Assembly: GCA_028023455.1 (NCBI GenBank)
Contig: JAQFVV010012423.1
Coordinates: 6,678,269 to 6,742,268 of the forward strand
DNA length: 64,000 bases
Source: Epiperipatus broadwayi
Lineage: Eukaryota > Onychophora > Udeonychophora > Euonychophora > Peripatidae
Direction: 5' to 3'
Below are positions 37,701-49,700 of the stretch, piece after piece. Numbering within the stretch: the stretch's first letter is position 1; each line of letters begins with the position of its first letter. The notes under the pieces were generated by a model that saw only the letters and a program-made list of their open reading frames with translations, did not search any database and was not told the DNA's origin. The position numbers and the translations under genes were made by a program.

Positions 37701-40700
37701 TAAGCTTGAAATGTCTGCATAAACTTTTTATTTCTTCATACGTTTTCTGAAACTTTCTTTCCATTCTAACTACATTAATACTGCATTCTTAGCATATTAT
37801 CAATTATTTTATTGAATTAGTAATTATCTTTTCACATGTGTGACATAAATTTGCCATTCCATTGCAATATTTACATCTAATTCATTGATAGAGCTATTTT
37901 ATAATGACATTATTATTCCATTTGTTATTAATCACAAATGATATTGCTCTTAGGTCTTTTTTTATTTTATTTTCTTCACAGACTCTCTGGTGTACTGGTC
38001 TGTTTAGTTATAATTGTAAGACAATCTTTTTATTCTTATATACATTTTCTCCGGATATGAGACTGCACCAATATCTGCTATATCCAGGGATAATATGACT
38101 ACTACAGCAAAATAAATATCACATATTATAATAAAATAAAAAAAAAACCACTTAACACAGCAGTGAAACTTAACAAGTTCGAGTTTATTGACATAACATG
38201 GATGAACAGGTATAATTATTCATCTTTACAACTAAATTAATAGACAATCCTTTCCCAATTTCACAAATTTGTTAAATAACAGGCATTTTCTCACTAGATA
38301 CATTATTAAAGTTCTCTGCACAGTTTTGCATATATCTGAATAATCTATATAATCTTTTGAGATTTTTATATCTTTGAGATTAATTTTCTAGAGTACGTAG
38401 TTAATGGGGAGATTATTTAATTTCCTATTTTTTATATACAACATTTAATACATAGATAGCGTTATTTTACATCAATTTAAAATATATATACATGCATGCA
38501 CATAATATTATTTTATTAATCAGAGCAATTGTTTTGGCTGATATTGTCAGTATAAACATACTTCTTAGTGGGTTTCTTCTCTTTCTATTGAGAATATAAG
38601 ATACCCTTTCAATTCAAATCCACTTCATAATAGTCCCATCAAACATTATTTTTAATTTGAACTTTTTGCAGAGTATAAAGATAAGAAGTCAACAAATTTT
38701 TATCTTATACTTGGCATAGGAAACTGGTTAAATTTGATCACTTATTTTAGATTATCTATTTCAACTGCTTGTGCTGCAACAGATATTATAGTTGATTAAA
38801 TATGGTTTCTTCAATTTTCTGGATATAAATGTTTTTCCACTGACTGCTGAGAAGGTTGGTTATAGAGCACTCCATAATCAAAAGAAGCTTTGGAATCAAA
38901 ACTGATGTCAAATTGCCTTTGAGAGTACATTTCAGATCTCCGTGACATATGTGGTTCTATTGCTTACAAAAAAAAGAGATTTATTGCTTATTACCTGACA
39001 GCTGGTTTACTGTATTATCTTAGATTAACATTTACATTTTTTTTTTGTCTGTTAGACGGGGTGTGCCCAGGTAAAATTCATATTTTTATGGTTTAGGTAA
39101 AAACGGCATTTATTTCTATGTCAATGTTTCTTCAGATATTAGAAAAAGTTTACATTCTCTGCTAAAATATTAGTATGTTTGATAATGTAAGTATGTTGTG
39201 ATAAGAGGCTTTCATATACAAATTTTATGCATATATTTAAGTTTATAGTAGAATGTTATATTATTTGAAAGTTTGAATTAGCCCAAACTGTGACTGAAAA
39301 AGCTATACACATAAGCATGTTTACAATGGATGTGAATAATTAGTTTATTGCATTTATGTAATGAAGATTCCATTAAAGAAAAAATGATTTTTGCTTTTTG
39401 GATAATAGCTTTTCTATAAATTCCTGCAATATTAATGTTTATCCTGGGATTTTTCACATAATTACTTGAATATTCTGAAAATTATGAATTGAGCAAATGA
39501 CTTTTGCATGGCCTAAATCAAATCCACTATAGCTAACTGAAGATCTTAGATTTGAAAAGAATAAAATATGAACCTCTGCCCCACAAGAATATCATTATAG
39601 TCTTGTTCATTTTGCTTACTGCATAGTTTATTACTGTACACTATGCTAAAAAATATGTTAGAATGTCTCTGACTATAGCATCAATAATTTACCAATCAGT
39701 GAAGCTTTGAATAATAATGAGATTTTTGATTTAAAAATGTAATCAATGTAAGTAATGATTTTTTATGAAGAAAATGTATATGTGAATTTGGCTTATCTTA
39801 AATACCGTAGTTTCAGAATTTTTGAAAGCAAAAAAGCTTTTTAATATTCACAGTAATGATTCTTTGGGGTTTTTAGCAATTTGTGAAATTATAAAGAGAT
39901 AAGACTATTTAATTCTTCAATATTTAGAATTCTTTTTCATTTGATAATTTTAAACTTGTAAGAACTATTAGCAGATATAGTAGGATTATTATGTACATTT
40001 GAAAATGCTGAGCACTAATATTGGTGGAGATACTAAAACTTCCATTTATAAATATAAAGAATTGACTTGAATTTAAAAGCATTATTATTTTATCAGGTTG
40101 AATTATGATATAATTTTTTTAATCAGACTTTTTATTAATTTACATAAATCTGAGAAATTAAAAAAAAAAACTGTTTTATGAAGAGTTTTTTTTTTCACAT
40201 TCTTTTTCAATATTTAGTGACATCTTTGAATCAAGATAAATATTTGAACATGTGACAATAGAGATTTCATTATTAAGAATATCAGTTTTTTTTTCTTTTC
40301 CAATCATGAAATGTTTTTTTTTTGACAATGTTTATTTGCATGAGAAGACTTTTATTGCAACCATATTAGCAATTTACTTATATGGTCAAAACCATTTAAA
40401 ATGAAATTTTTACGATTTTATAAAACAATAACATTAAATATATCCGTTTTTTTAAAAAGCAGTGCAGTGACTAAAGTTTCTAATACCACTTTCTTATGTA
40501 AATAAATAATTGCAAAAAATTTATAACTTTAAATTAATTGATTCATTTATAAAAGCAATTCAATGCACAATTAGCTAAATAAACAGTGTAAATAAAAGAA
40601 GTTCTTCCAAAAACAGTTCTCTCTTCACTTCTTCTAGAATTACCTACTACAATGCAATAATACTGTTGGTGAAATTTCTCATTAAAAACAAAGAGAAAAT

Positions 40701-43700
40701 AACAAATTGGGTGCCATTATTGTTTATATTCTATTTATAAAACAATGATTCCAAACCTAATGTACATTCATTTGCAGAGATATAAAATACTTTTCCTAAG
40801 AGAGCAAGATATTACTCAAAACATTTTAACTATACATTAAATAGAAACAGAAAATTAATACACACCTAAAGATTGTGAAAAACTTATTTAATATATTACA
40901 CATTTAAAATTTATTTCAATTACCAATCAAAAAGCTAATTCAATATGTGGGCAGTTAATTGTTATAACCTATCTTTGCAAAGTTTTTCATACTTGAGAAA
41001 GTTTTTGTGCCCTTCTCAAAAAAAAAAAACAGTTGTGGATAGTAACAATAACAGAAAATAAAGAAAATAAAAAACAACCATAAAAATGTTATAAAGATGT
41101 TTGTTTTTGGATCTGTGTTAATAAATATAATTAAATAAATTTAATCTAAATATTTTATTTAATTTTTTTTTATTGTAGTTTTGTAACTTTACACTCAAAT
41201 ATTTTTTTCTATGATAGATAGATTTAGTCTTTTTTTTTCCTTTATTCTTCAGGAGTAACTAAGTTACGATAAAACATACATTAAAATAAAAATGCAAAAT
41301 ATTTTCCAGAGAATGTTTTTAGAGCAAAAAGCCTAAAAAGTTCTAAAACAATGACAATCAAAAAATCTAACAAAATTTTGCCTGAGGATTGCAAAAAGTT
41401 TGAACAGCATTTATTCTCAAGCTCTCTTATCAATACTACATATACACATACATGCATATGTATATATATGAAATTCATGTACAATGAAAAATATTCAGTT
41501 CACAATTTACAATTAGTTTTCTAGCACACTATAAATTTGAAAGATTTAATTAATCACAAATATATATTTATATAAAAATTAAAAATAATTAAACCAAAAT
41601 AATAAAATATAAAATAACATTTCATAAGAGAGTATAGAAAATTAATAAATAATATGGTGATAAACTTTAAAAATTGTTAAACCAGGCTTTTTATATAGAA
41701 CATCTAAACATTAATCAATAAGCTCTCCAATGAAAGCTTGGCTTAGCAACTTTATGAAGTTTATCACTATATTATTTATTAATTGTCAATGCACACTTAT
41801 ACAATATTATTTTACATGCACATACGCGTATGTGTTTATTTAATATTATCCCTCAGGCTATGAATAAATAAAATTCCGTATGTTTAGCAAAGATCAAGAA
41901 TGGAATGGATCCACCTACTCTTTAAGCTTTTGATATTCATAAGCTTTCTAACATTGGTGGAAATTCAGAATGAAATTACTATTAAAAGGAAATAAGTTTA
42001 TGCAATGTTTTATCAATTTTTACATATGAATTTGAGACTTGAATGCTTAATAGAAGAGCAATACACAAAGATCCAATCACACAATGAAGTTTAGTGAGAT
42101 GTTTAATCGGCATAACAAGGAAGGATTCAAAATAAAATATACTATTAGAGAACAAACAGGTATCACTGACTTTATTAAAAAAAACTAAAAGACTGAAATA
42201 GAGCCACACTGACTATATTTCTAGAAATATATTAATAGATGAATAGTCAAAATTTTATATTAGATCCTAAAAGATTGTAAAAGACCTAGAAAGAATCAAT
42301 ATATAAAATGAACAAGGAATTTTATTGGAATGATGTAAAGAAATAAATCTATGAATTAGAAAAACTGGTTTAAACTTAGAGAAATCTTATTCATGCAGTA
42401 GATAAGCAATGGTTGAAAATAGATGAAAGAGAGAGAAATTATACTCCATACAGATTTATTTAGTTGATAAAATATTACTCTGCTTACAAGAAAGTTTCTT
42501 CTTTTTGATTTATTCTTATTAGCTTTCTATGTTTTAAATTATTTAATCAATCACAAACATTGTATTTCTTCACTGTGGCTAAGAAACATAATTGGATTGT
42601 TTAAACCTGTAAGTTCTGCCTTTTCTATATACAATTAAATTTTTTTAGTTTTGGAAAATATGCTTAGACCAGGTTGAAAATATGCATTTACACATACTCT
42701 AGATAACAGAATACATTTCTGCAAATAAAAGCAGACTTCAATGCAAAAAGAAAATAGAAGAGGAGTTGCTAATATGTCAGATAATTTTGATTCAAAGTAT
42801 TAGTTAATTAAGTTACTGATTGCCTGACATTATCAAAATTTACTATAGTTAACTATTAGATTATTTCATGAATCTAGCACTTGCTGTTTAAAATTATTTA
42901 TCATCACTTAAAGGAAAAGATTATTATTAGTCAGTACTTAGATATCTATAAAACCAAAGCTCAGCAGCAGCCAAAAAGTCATTGTGACACAATAATTAGT
43001 AGTTAGCAAAGTTGCAATATATACATCAGAAGGAATAAAAATATCTCAATGAACTATAGAACTAGATGATCTGCCTTCTGAGTTTACTGTTAAAGAATAG
43101 ATCAGCTACTTAACCTGTAAGCTAAATATTTATACCAAATAAAGATAATCAGCTGTCAATAAGATCAATTGCAGCAAATCTGATAAAAGAAATATATTAC
43201 AAAAAATTCCAATTGATAAGAATAGCCTTATAACACAACCATTAATTCACTTCCTTGGAAGCTCTGCAAGAATAAATGTATAGTCAATAGCTTGAGAAGT
43301 CAAGTAATATTTGACTATAAAAGTGCTCAAATTAAAATAGCAATTCCATTCAAATGACCAAAGGAAGATAATTTTTTTATACTTGCATTAGTTTGATTTA
43401 ATCCAGGACTCATTCATTCTTGAATCTACCAATCTTACAACTACATTAATTCTCAGAAACTGCAAGCATCAGTGACTAAATAACAATGATAACCATTCTT
43501 TATGCTTACACAAGCAGTTTTTCATACAGGCAAAACTTTCCATTCAATAGTGCCACTCAGTGCAAGCCAGAGTAATCAATGGATGCAGGTTTGAGCATAA
43601 AGTCTCTATCTAGTGCCTATCTAGCACTATCTGGCAATATCTGGCGGTGTTGAAAGAGTAGGCACTAGATAGGAATTTTATGCACAAACCTTCCTGTATC

Positions 43701-46700
43701 CATTGATTACTCTGGCTTGCAATGAGTAGTACTAATGTATGGAGAGTTTTGTCTCTGTGAACAACCAGATAAAAAGCTTCTGACACTTTCAAAAAGCCTA
43801 CTAAGAGATAACCACTTCAAAAAACTGTTTATTATCTACCCTAAAATAATGCACTAGATAAGCACATTTCTCAATTAATATTTACTGAATATTTCTCTAA
43901 ATAAAGACAAGTCTAACTTAACTAACATAATCATTCTTAAATACTATGCTATCATATTATACTTATATGAGGTGGTATTTTATGAGTGATAACAGATACA
44001 TTAAAAAAAAAAACTATAAAAAGTGAAAGAAATAAAAAAATAAAGATAATGATGGTTATCTTAAGAAGACTATTTGAAAAATAAGAAGGCTAAAAAAATA
44101 CCACTGAGACTAATTTTTAAAATATATTTGTGGAAGATGACTAACAATGATATTATAAATGGATTATTGTTCTAACTTTTTAAAAAAATAAAAACTATTA
44201 ATTATCCAAGACTGTTGTCATCCATACTTCTTGAAGTATCTGAATGTTCCTATCTACAAAAATTTTCACTATCACTTTATATTAGTAGCAGTTTAATTTT
44301 ATAAATAATTATTGAAAATTTATTTATACATTAAAATTAAATAAATAAAATGAAGTATAATATAAAACCTGTTTCACTTCTTCAGGCAAGCCAGTTGGAG
44401 GAATTGAAGGTGCATTCTTATTCAGACCTCTTGTTACAGCTTCATATTCTTTAGCAACTCTTCTAGCATTCATGTAGTCTCGACTACGATCAGCAATCAT
44501 GCGTTCTGCTAAAGTCTGGTTGATACTCTAGATTTAAATATAATATTTAGATAAATATTATTTATTTATAAAATCAAAATAATAATAATAATAATAATTA
44601 AAGAAAGTAAACAAAATATGCCTTTATTCCCAAAGTAACAGCTGAAGAACATACTTGAGGAAAAATTATAGTTTTAAACTTAATCAATTCTTAAGCAAAA
44701 AAAAACTATTTAAAATGGCAATTTAGATTCATTTAAAATAAATTATTGACACTTCTAATAATTGATATCATTATTACAATATTTGTCCCCAATTCAATAT
44801 CTTTATTTACTATCAGTTTTTAGAAGGCAAAAATGAATATACATCATTTCAAATTTCTATGTTAAGAAGTATAATAATTGTAACAAAAGCTTTTCATTTT
44901 CTCGTTTCTTATTAACTTCTTCACCATTGTGTTAGTATAAATATTTTAAAAACTTTATGTGAAATTAAACACTTATTCTCTATACAAAAGTATTAAATTG
45001 ATTTCCAGTATTGAGAACAAACATATTACAATGGTTATTGATATAATCAACTTCAATAACATTAAATGTATTATACCATTTATATATTCATTATTCACTT
45101 TTTACAATACAGTCAAATAAAATTTATTCATTTATAGTTTCAACTGACAGTAGTCTTCATCAGAGCTACAATATTCAAATATATATTACCATACAACTAG
45201 TATAAATTTTAAGTACAAAACATAATTAGAAATAATTGTATAATGCATTATAATTATACATTTTAGATTTTTTCGCATGCATTAGTGAAGCTGTAATTAT
45301 ATTATAATATTTAATATGTCTGCTTAGCGCTTTCGAGATTTAGTATTTTAATCTCATACTCATAGCTTTACGAGTGAAGACTGTTGTAATTTATTGTACA
45401 CATATGCAAATGAGCTTGAATTTTTAATTAGTTAGTCCATTGTTTGGAGAGAGCAAAGCATGCCTCTCTTCTATTAATGGCACTGAGATCATTTGCTATG
45501 TAAAAAGCTTCTTTGATCTTTCTTTTGGCATCACTCTTCTCTGTGCAAATTATTTGGTCAGAACTGGGTTCGAATACATGGCCTGTAGCTGCTTGGTGGT
45601 CCCAGAAGATTGATGTTCCTTCATTTTTATTTTTAATCCTGTTGTATGCATACCTGTGTTGGTAAATTCTTGTGTTGATGTTAGCCCGAGTCTCACCATA
45701 GTAATCAGCTACAGGCCATGTATTCGAACCCAGTTCTGCCCAAATAATTTGTATAGAGAAGAGTGATGCCAAAAGAAAGGTCAAAGAAGCTTTCTACATA
45801 GCAAATGATCTCAGTGCCATTAATAGAAGAGAGGCATGTTTTGCTCTCTCCAAACAATGGACTAACTAATTAAAAATTCAAGCTCATTTGCATATGTGTA
45901 CAATAAATTACAACAGTCTTCATATGTAAAGCTATGAATATGAGATTAGAATACTAAATCTCAAAAGCGCTAAGCAGGCATACTAAATATTATAGTATAA
46001 TTACAGCTTCACTAATGCATGCGAAAATATCGCATATGTATAATTACAATTTTTATTGGTTAAAAGAAAAACAATTTATTACATAATGCATTATATTAAT
46101 TGTATGGTGATATATATTTAAATATTGTAGTTCTGATGAAGATTGTTGATTAGTTGAAACTATAAAGGAATAAATTTTATTTGATTACACTGTAAAAAGT
46201 GATTAATGAAGGTGTAAAAGGTATTATATATATATACATAAATCAATGCATAAGAGAACAAGAAGCGAAAAGAAATTATAATACTTCCATAAAAGTGTAA
46301 ATCAGAATAACAGTATTACTATTAAATAATTAATCCCACTTTTTTGTATATTATATAATAAATTCTCTACATAAAGTTAGATTAAGTAATTAGATAGTCA
46401 TATAATTCCAAATCATAAATTATTTTTATTTTTAATTTAATGATTTAAATATATTTGTTTGCTGCATGCAAAAATAATAATTAATAATATTGTACAAAAA
46501 ATTACTTATTTATTGATAGAAAAAAAAATCAAAATTTTAAGAATATATAATAGTTTGATAATAATTATCAACAATACATCATTTGGAACAGTTTTCTTAT
46601 TTTTGAGAGATAATATTGATTTTGCAAAATTCTCTGATCTTTGAAACTCTGTGAAAGTTTTAAAAATACTACATAGTTTTCCTATAGCTCTTATTAAAAA

Positions 46701-49700
46701 GATAGCAAATAATTATTCCTTTACATTTTATGATTCTTATTAAAAATAGGTGGCCAGATTTCTCAGTTTTTTTCCATGTAGTTATTTAAATTCAGCAATC
46801 ATAAAAAAATCTATTTTTCTAATAAATCTGACTATTGCCTTTAACATGTCATCACCAAATGAGTTTAATTAACTTTATTGCTATGGTTCAATCTTTAACA
46901 TTAGGAACTAAAAGAGGTTTACTTGTTCATAAGTTATGTAATCTTTCCAAAGCTGTTCAATGTTGATCATTGGATTAACACAACCTCGCTGATAAACTTT
47001 TCGGACAGCAGTAATTCTTTGATTTTCCGCATAAGATCCAACAGCTTCCCTAAATAAGCATAAAAAAATATAGAAAATTGATCTAAGTAAAAGCAAACAA
47101 ACAAAAGATTATTATAATACATCTATAAACATAATATATAAATAATTTACAATATTCTATTAAATCATAATTCTTTTCATATTGTTTTTATGTATATTAG
47201 CATACTATATTTCACTTCAACATCTTTTTTTTTTTAAAGATTATTGTTTACAATTTTTTTTAGAGTTCAAGTCATCATTTTGCATAGGAAACATTTTTTC
47301 TTAATAAAAATAAATTCTACGAAAATATACTGATTTTGGTGAATAAAATATATAAGAACAAAATGTTAACTATCACAAATAAATTATAGTCATTAGTTTC
47401 TTTATCAGTAACTATTTTGCTGTTGTTATAATATACTTTTTTTATTATTAAAAAATCACATTTCAGATTTTTATATTTATAAAAATAATGATATAAATCA
47501 GTTTCTATTCAAAAATTTGTTACAGTAAATATTAGTCTACTACTTATATGTTTTATAAATAAATACATTTTATAAACAAATAAATTTTAATTATTTATTT
47601 ATTTTGCTTTTTTTTTTTTTTTTAATAAAAAAAATTTACTAAAATTTTCAAAGATATGAATTCCTTATAATAAAAAAAATCATCATATAGTTACACAAGA
47701 TATCATCAGAAATTTAAAAGGGGGATGCACTGAATATAAAGAACATCCATTAAACATCCATAATATAATTTCCAAATCAGAAATTTGATAGTACAATCAT
47801 TAAGCTGTAATTATTAAAAAAAAAAAAAAAACATTTAAGTTCTCAATCAAAATCATTCAGAATAATTTCAATGTTAAACTAGAGATAAGTTTTGGAAATT
47901 CTTGCTGAATAAAAGCAATTTTACATACCAATTTCAATTTCTATAATTATTTTAAGAGAAATCTTAAAGACCTATAACTAAAAGTAGTTAAACAAATTAA
48001 ATAATTTCATATGAAAGAATGAATGGAAATAAATTTCCAAATAAATTATTGTTCGCTTGATTACTAAATAGAACTTTACCTTTGAAGATAAAATATCATA
48101 ATCCAAATTGAATATTATTTTATATTATTTTAATATTGTGTTTAATTTTTTAAACTTCAAATTTCATAATCATAATCAATACTTAAATAAAATGTTTAAC
48201 ATTACATCATTGCTTTGAAAAAAATATAAATAATGATTTTATGAAATAACAAATTTCATTCACACTTCAAAAATCTGTAAGTCAATCATAAATGAAAATA
48301 TAATTGTTATGTTATTGTAAGGAATGAGTGTGCTGTATTGTAGCATAATTCAGAAAGCTAGTACATTATCCTAGAAAAATATATATTAGTGAGTTTGAAA
48401 TGTTTATTTTATGTTGCAACAATGGTTGATAATATTCTAAATATACCTTAATTAGGCCTATGACAAATTTTCTATTCCATTTCTATTATCATTTATTTTT
48501 ACTATTGTCATTAAATGTATAAATTATCAACATAGATAGAGAATTCTTTCCAATATTAGATCCATAACTTTCAATTTATTTACTTTGTAGCTTAAGATGT
48601 CATTTTGTTGTTAATCCCATTTTTTCTACATCCAATTTCTTTTTTTTTTTATCAATAAAATAATAAACTTAAAATATTAACTCTCAGCCCCTACTAATAT
48701 ATATGCTACTATTTGAAACCTTCTCTTTTTACTTTCAAAACTATACATACATGCAGGTCCATTACTGTTTGTTTGTATTTACCTTTTTGTTGAATTTTTA
48801 CTATAATATCTTTATAATGTAAATTTATTAAATAAATTTTTAAAATGTTCTTTTTTTTTTCTTTACTTTGCAAAAGCACAATAAAGTGTGATTTTCAGAC
48901 ATTTTTTTTTTTTTAACTTAAAATATCTTCAAATTCTTTAAAAAATTTTTATTTTATTTATATATGTGATTATAAAATTTTTTTTTTTTTCATTTTTGTT
49001 AAAATGTAATAATATATACTTTATAATACCATATTGCACTTTAATTAAATACCTTATAAATAATATTTGCTTTTCTATATAATTTTATATAATTCATATA
49101 TATTGTACCGGGTCATCCTAACCCTATTAAGACTAACATGCGCACACACTGAACATGAAAAATATGACAACACACCAGGATAAGGAGCAATACTAATTTA
49201 ATGACAGAGTATGTCCATAATTCATTTAATTGCATTGTTATAAAAAGGAAATCAATCCAGGCAGATCAATTTTAAACCCTTTTATAATCAAAAACGCATG
49301 GTCATAAGAACAGATATTAAAGTATTGGCTCCCACATACCTTTGAAAGATTGAGTTTAAATACAACCCCTCGTGCCACTCCTGGAAAAAAAAACAGAAAA
49401 AAAAAATCCCCTCCTGAAATTAAATATGCAAGACCAATGTTTACATAAAATGGCAAAACTAAGAATAATAAATGTCCAAATGACTAGAAATTTATATACT
49501 GATAAATTGGTATATGGAAATATGCTTAGCTCAGTGTTCTCTTTACCTCCGTTAAAAAAGTGTGGATCAAAAACTCACTTAATTACCTGACTCATTGTGT
49601 TATTAGAGAAAGAGAACAAACAAAATATCAAAAGCAGTAATACAAATTTAAAGTCATTAAATAAATATTTATTTACTCCAATAATCCCTCACCATTTACA

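Larger units (their letters stand above)
34250..37850 (-). pseudogene. Gypsy gag-pol remnant
   Basis: Read from 37850 downwards, the gag remnant has [20 protein letters not shown] and TYEDLLENV (about 37430-37600), typical of gypsy Gag. RT has [18 protein letters not shown] (about 36560-36620) and the catalytic YLDDIS (about 36305-36318). The integrase zinc finger has HCKVCQ (about 35210), followed by [11 protein letters not shown] and IDSYSK. AIVSDNG lies at 34993-35010 with GIRHTP after it. Many stops and frameshifts, two internal tandem duplications (35558-35667, 36931-37062) and altered catalytic neighbourhoods make it inactive. The arrangement and motifs fit K02A2.6-like Ty3/gypsy elements. 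No envelope gene was seen. Confidence 0.9.
32745..38527 (-). mobile_element. Full-length Ty3/gypsy LTR retrotransposon, inactive
   Basis: Two LTRs are visible: 38076-38527 (5' LTR, 452 bp) and 32745-34189 (3' LTR, split by an insertion). On the minus strand both start TGCTCTG and end ATA(A/G)CA. The candidate target duplication is ACTGT (32740-32744) versus ATTGT (38528-38532). After the 5' LTR comes TGGTGCAGTCTC, a plausible primer-binding site, spaced by 5 nt. Before the 3' LTR lies the purine stretch AGGGGATGAA. Gag, RT, and integrase remnants follow in the gypsy order with many stops. LTR divergence and internal duplications indicate an old insertion. Confidence 0.9.
31532..44368 (-). other. 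CSTF3 intron (about 12.8 kb)
   Basis: It contains the gypsy element (32745-38527), with a later repeat inside its LTR (32879-33845), and a foldback repeat (43526-43754). The 38.6-43.5 kb part is AT-rich and I recognise nothing in it. Confidence 0.8.
45096..46206. mobile_element. Head-to-head inverted duplication of a PLE 3' end (1.1-kb palindrome)
   Basis: The left arm (45096 to about 45590, minus-sense PLE) and the right arm (about 45710 to 46206, plus-sense) are imperfect reverse complements over roughly 500 bp. Each has the GIY-YIG C-terminal coding part near the centre and the shared 3' UTR outward. Shared landmarks include CACTTTTTACA, CTGATGAAGA..., TAATGCATGCGA, AAAGCGCTAAGCA and CAATGGACTAACTAATT. 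The outer ends coincide (TAAAAAGTG), so two 3' ends point away from each other. Confidence 0.88.
44528..46922 (-). other. CSTF3 intron (about 2.4 kb)
   Basis: Nearly half is taken by the PLE inverted duplication (45096-46206). The remainder is AT-rich with an (AAT)n run near 44577-44600 and no recognised gene. Confidence 0.8.

Noticed and set aside
43610-43792. 60-codon minus-strand frame
   Set aside because: It lies on the arm of a foldback repeat. The same DNA occurs in non-coding copies at 5.5, 33 and 54 kb.
46130-46175. Hammerhead in the right arm of the PLE palindrome
   Set aside because: CTGATGA and GAAAC are present, but stem II is mostly wobble pairs and no cleavage triplet with a matching stem I could be drawn. 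Kept only as a weak remark for the left arm.
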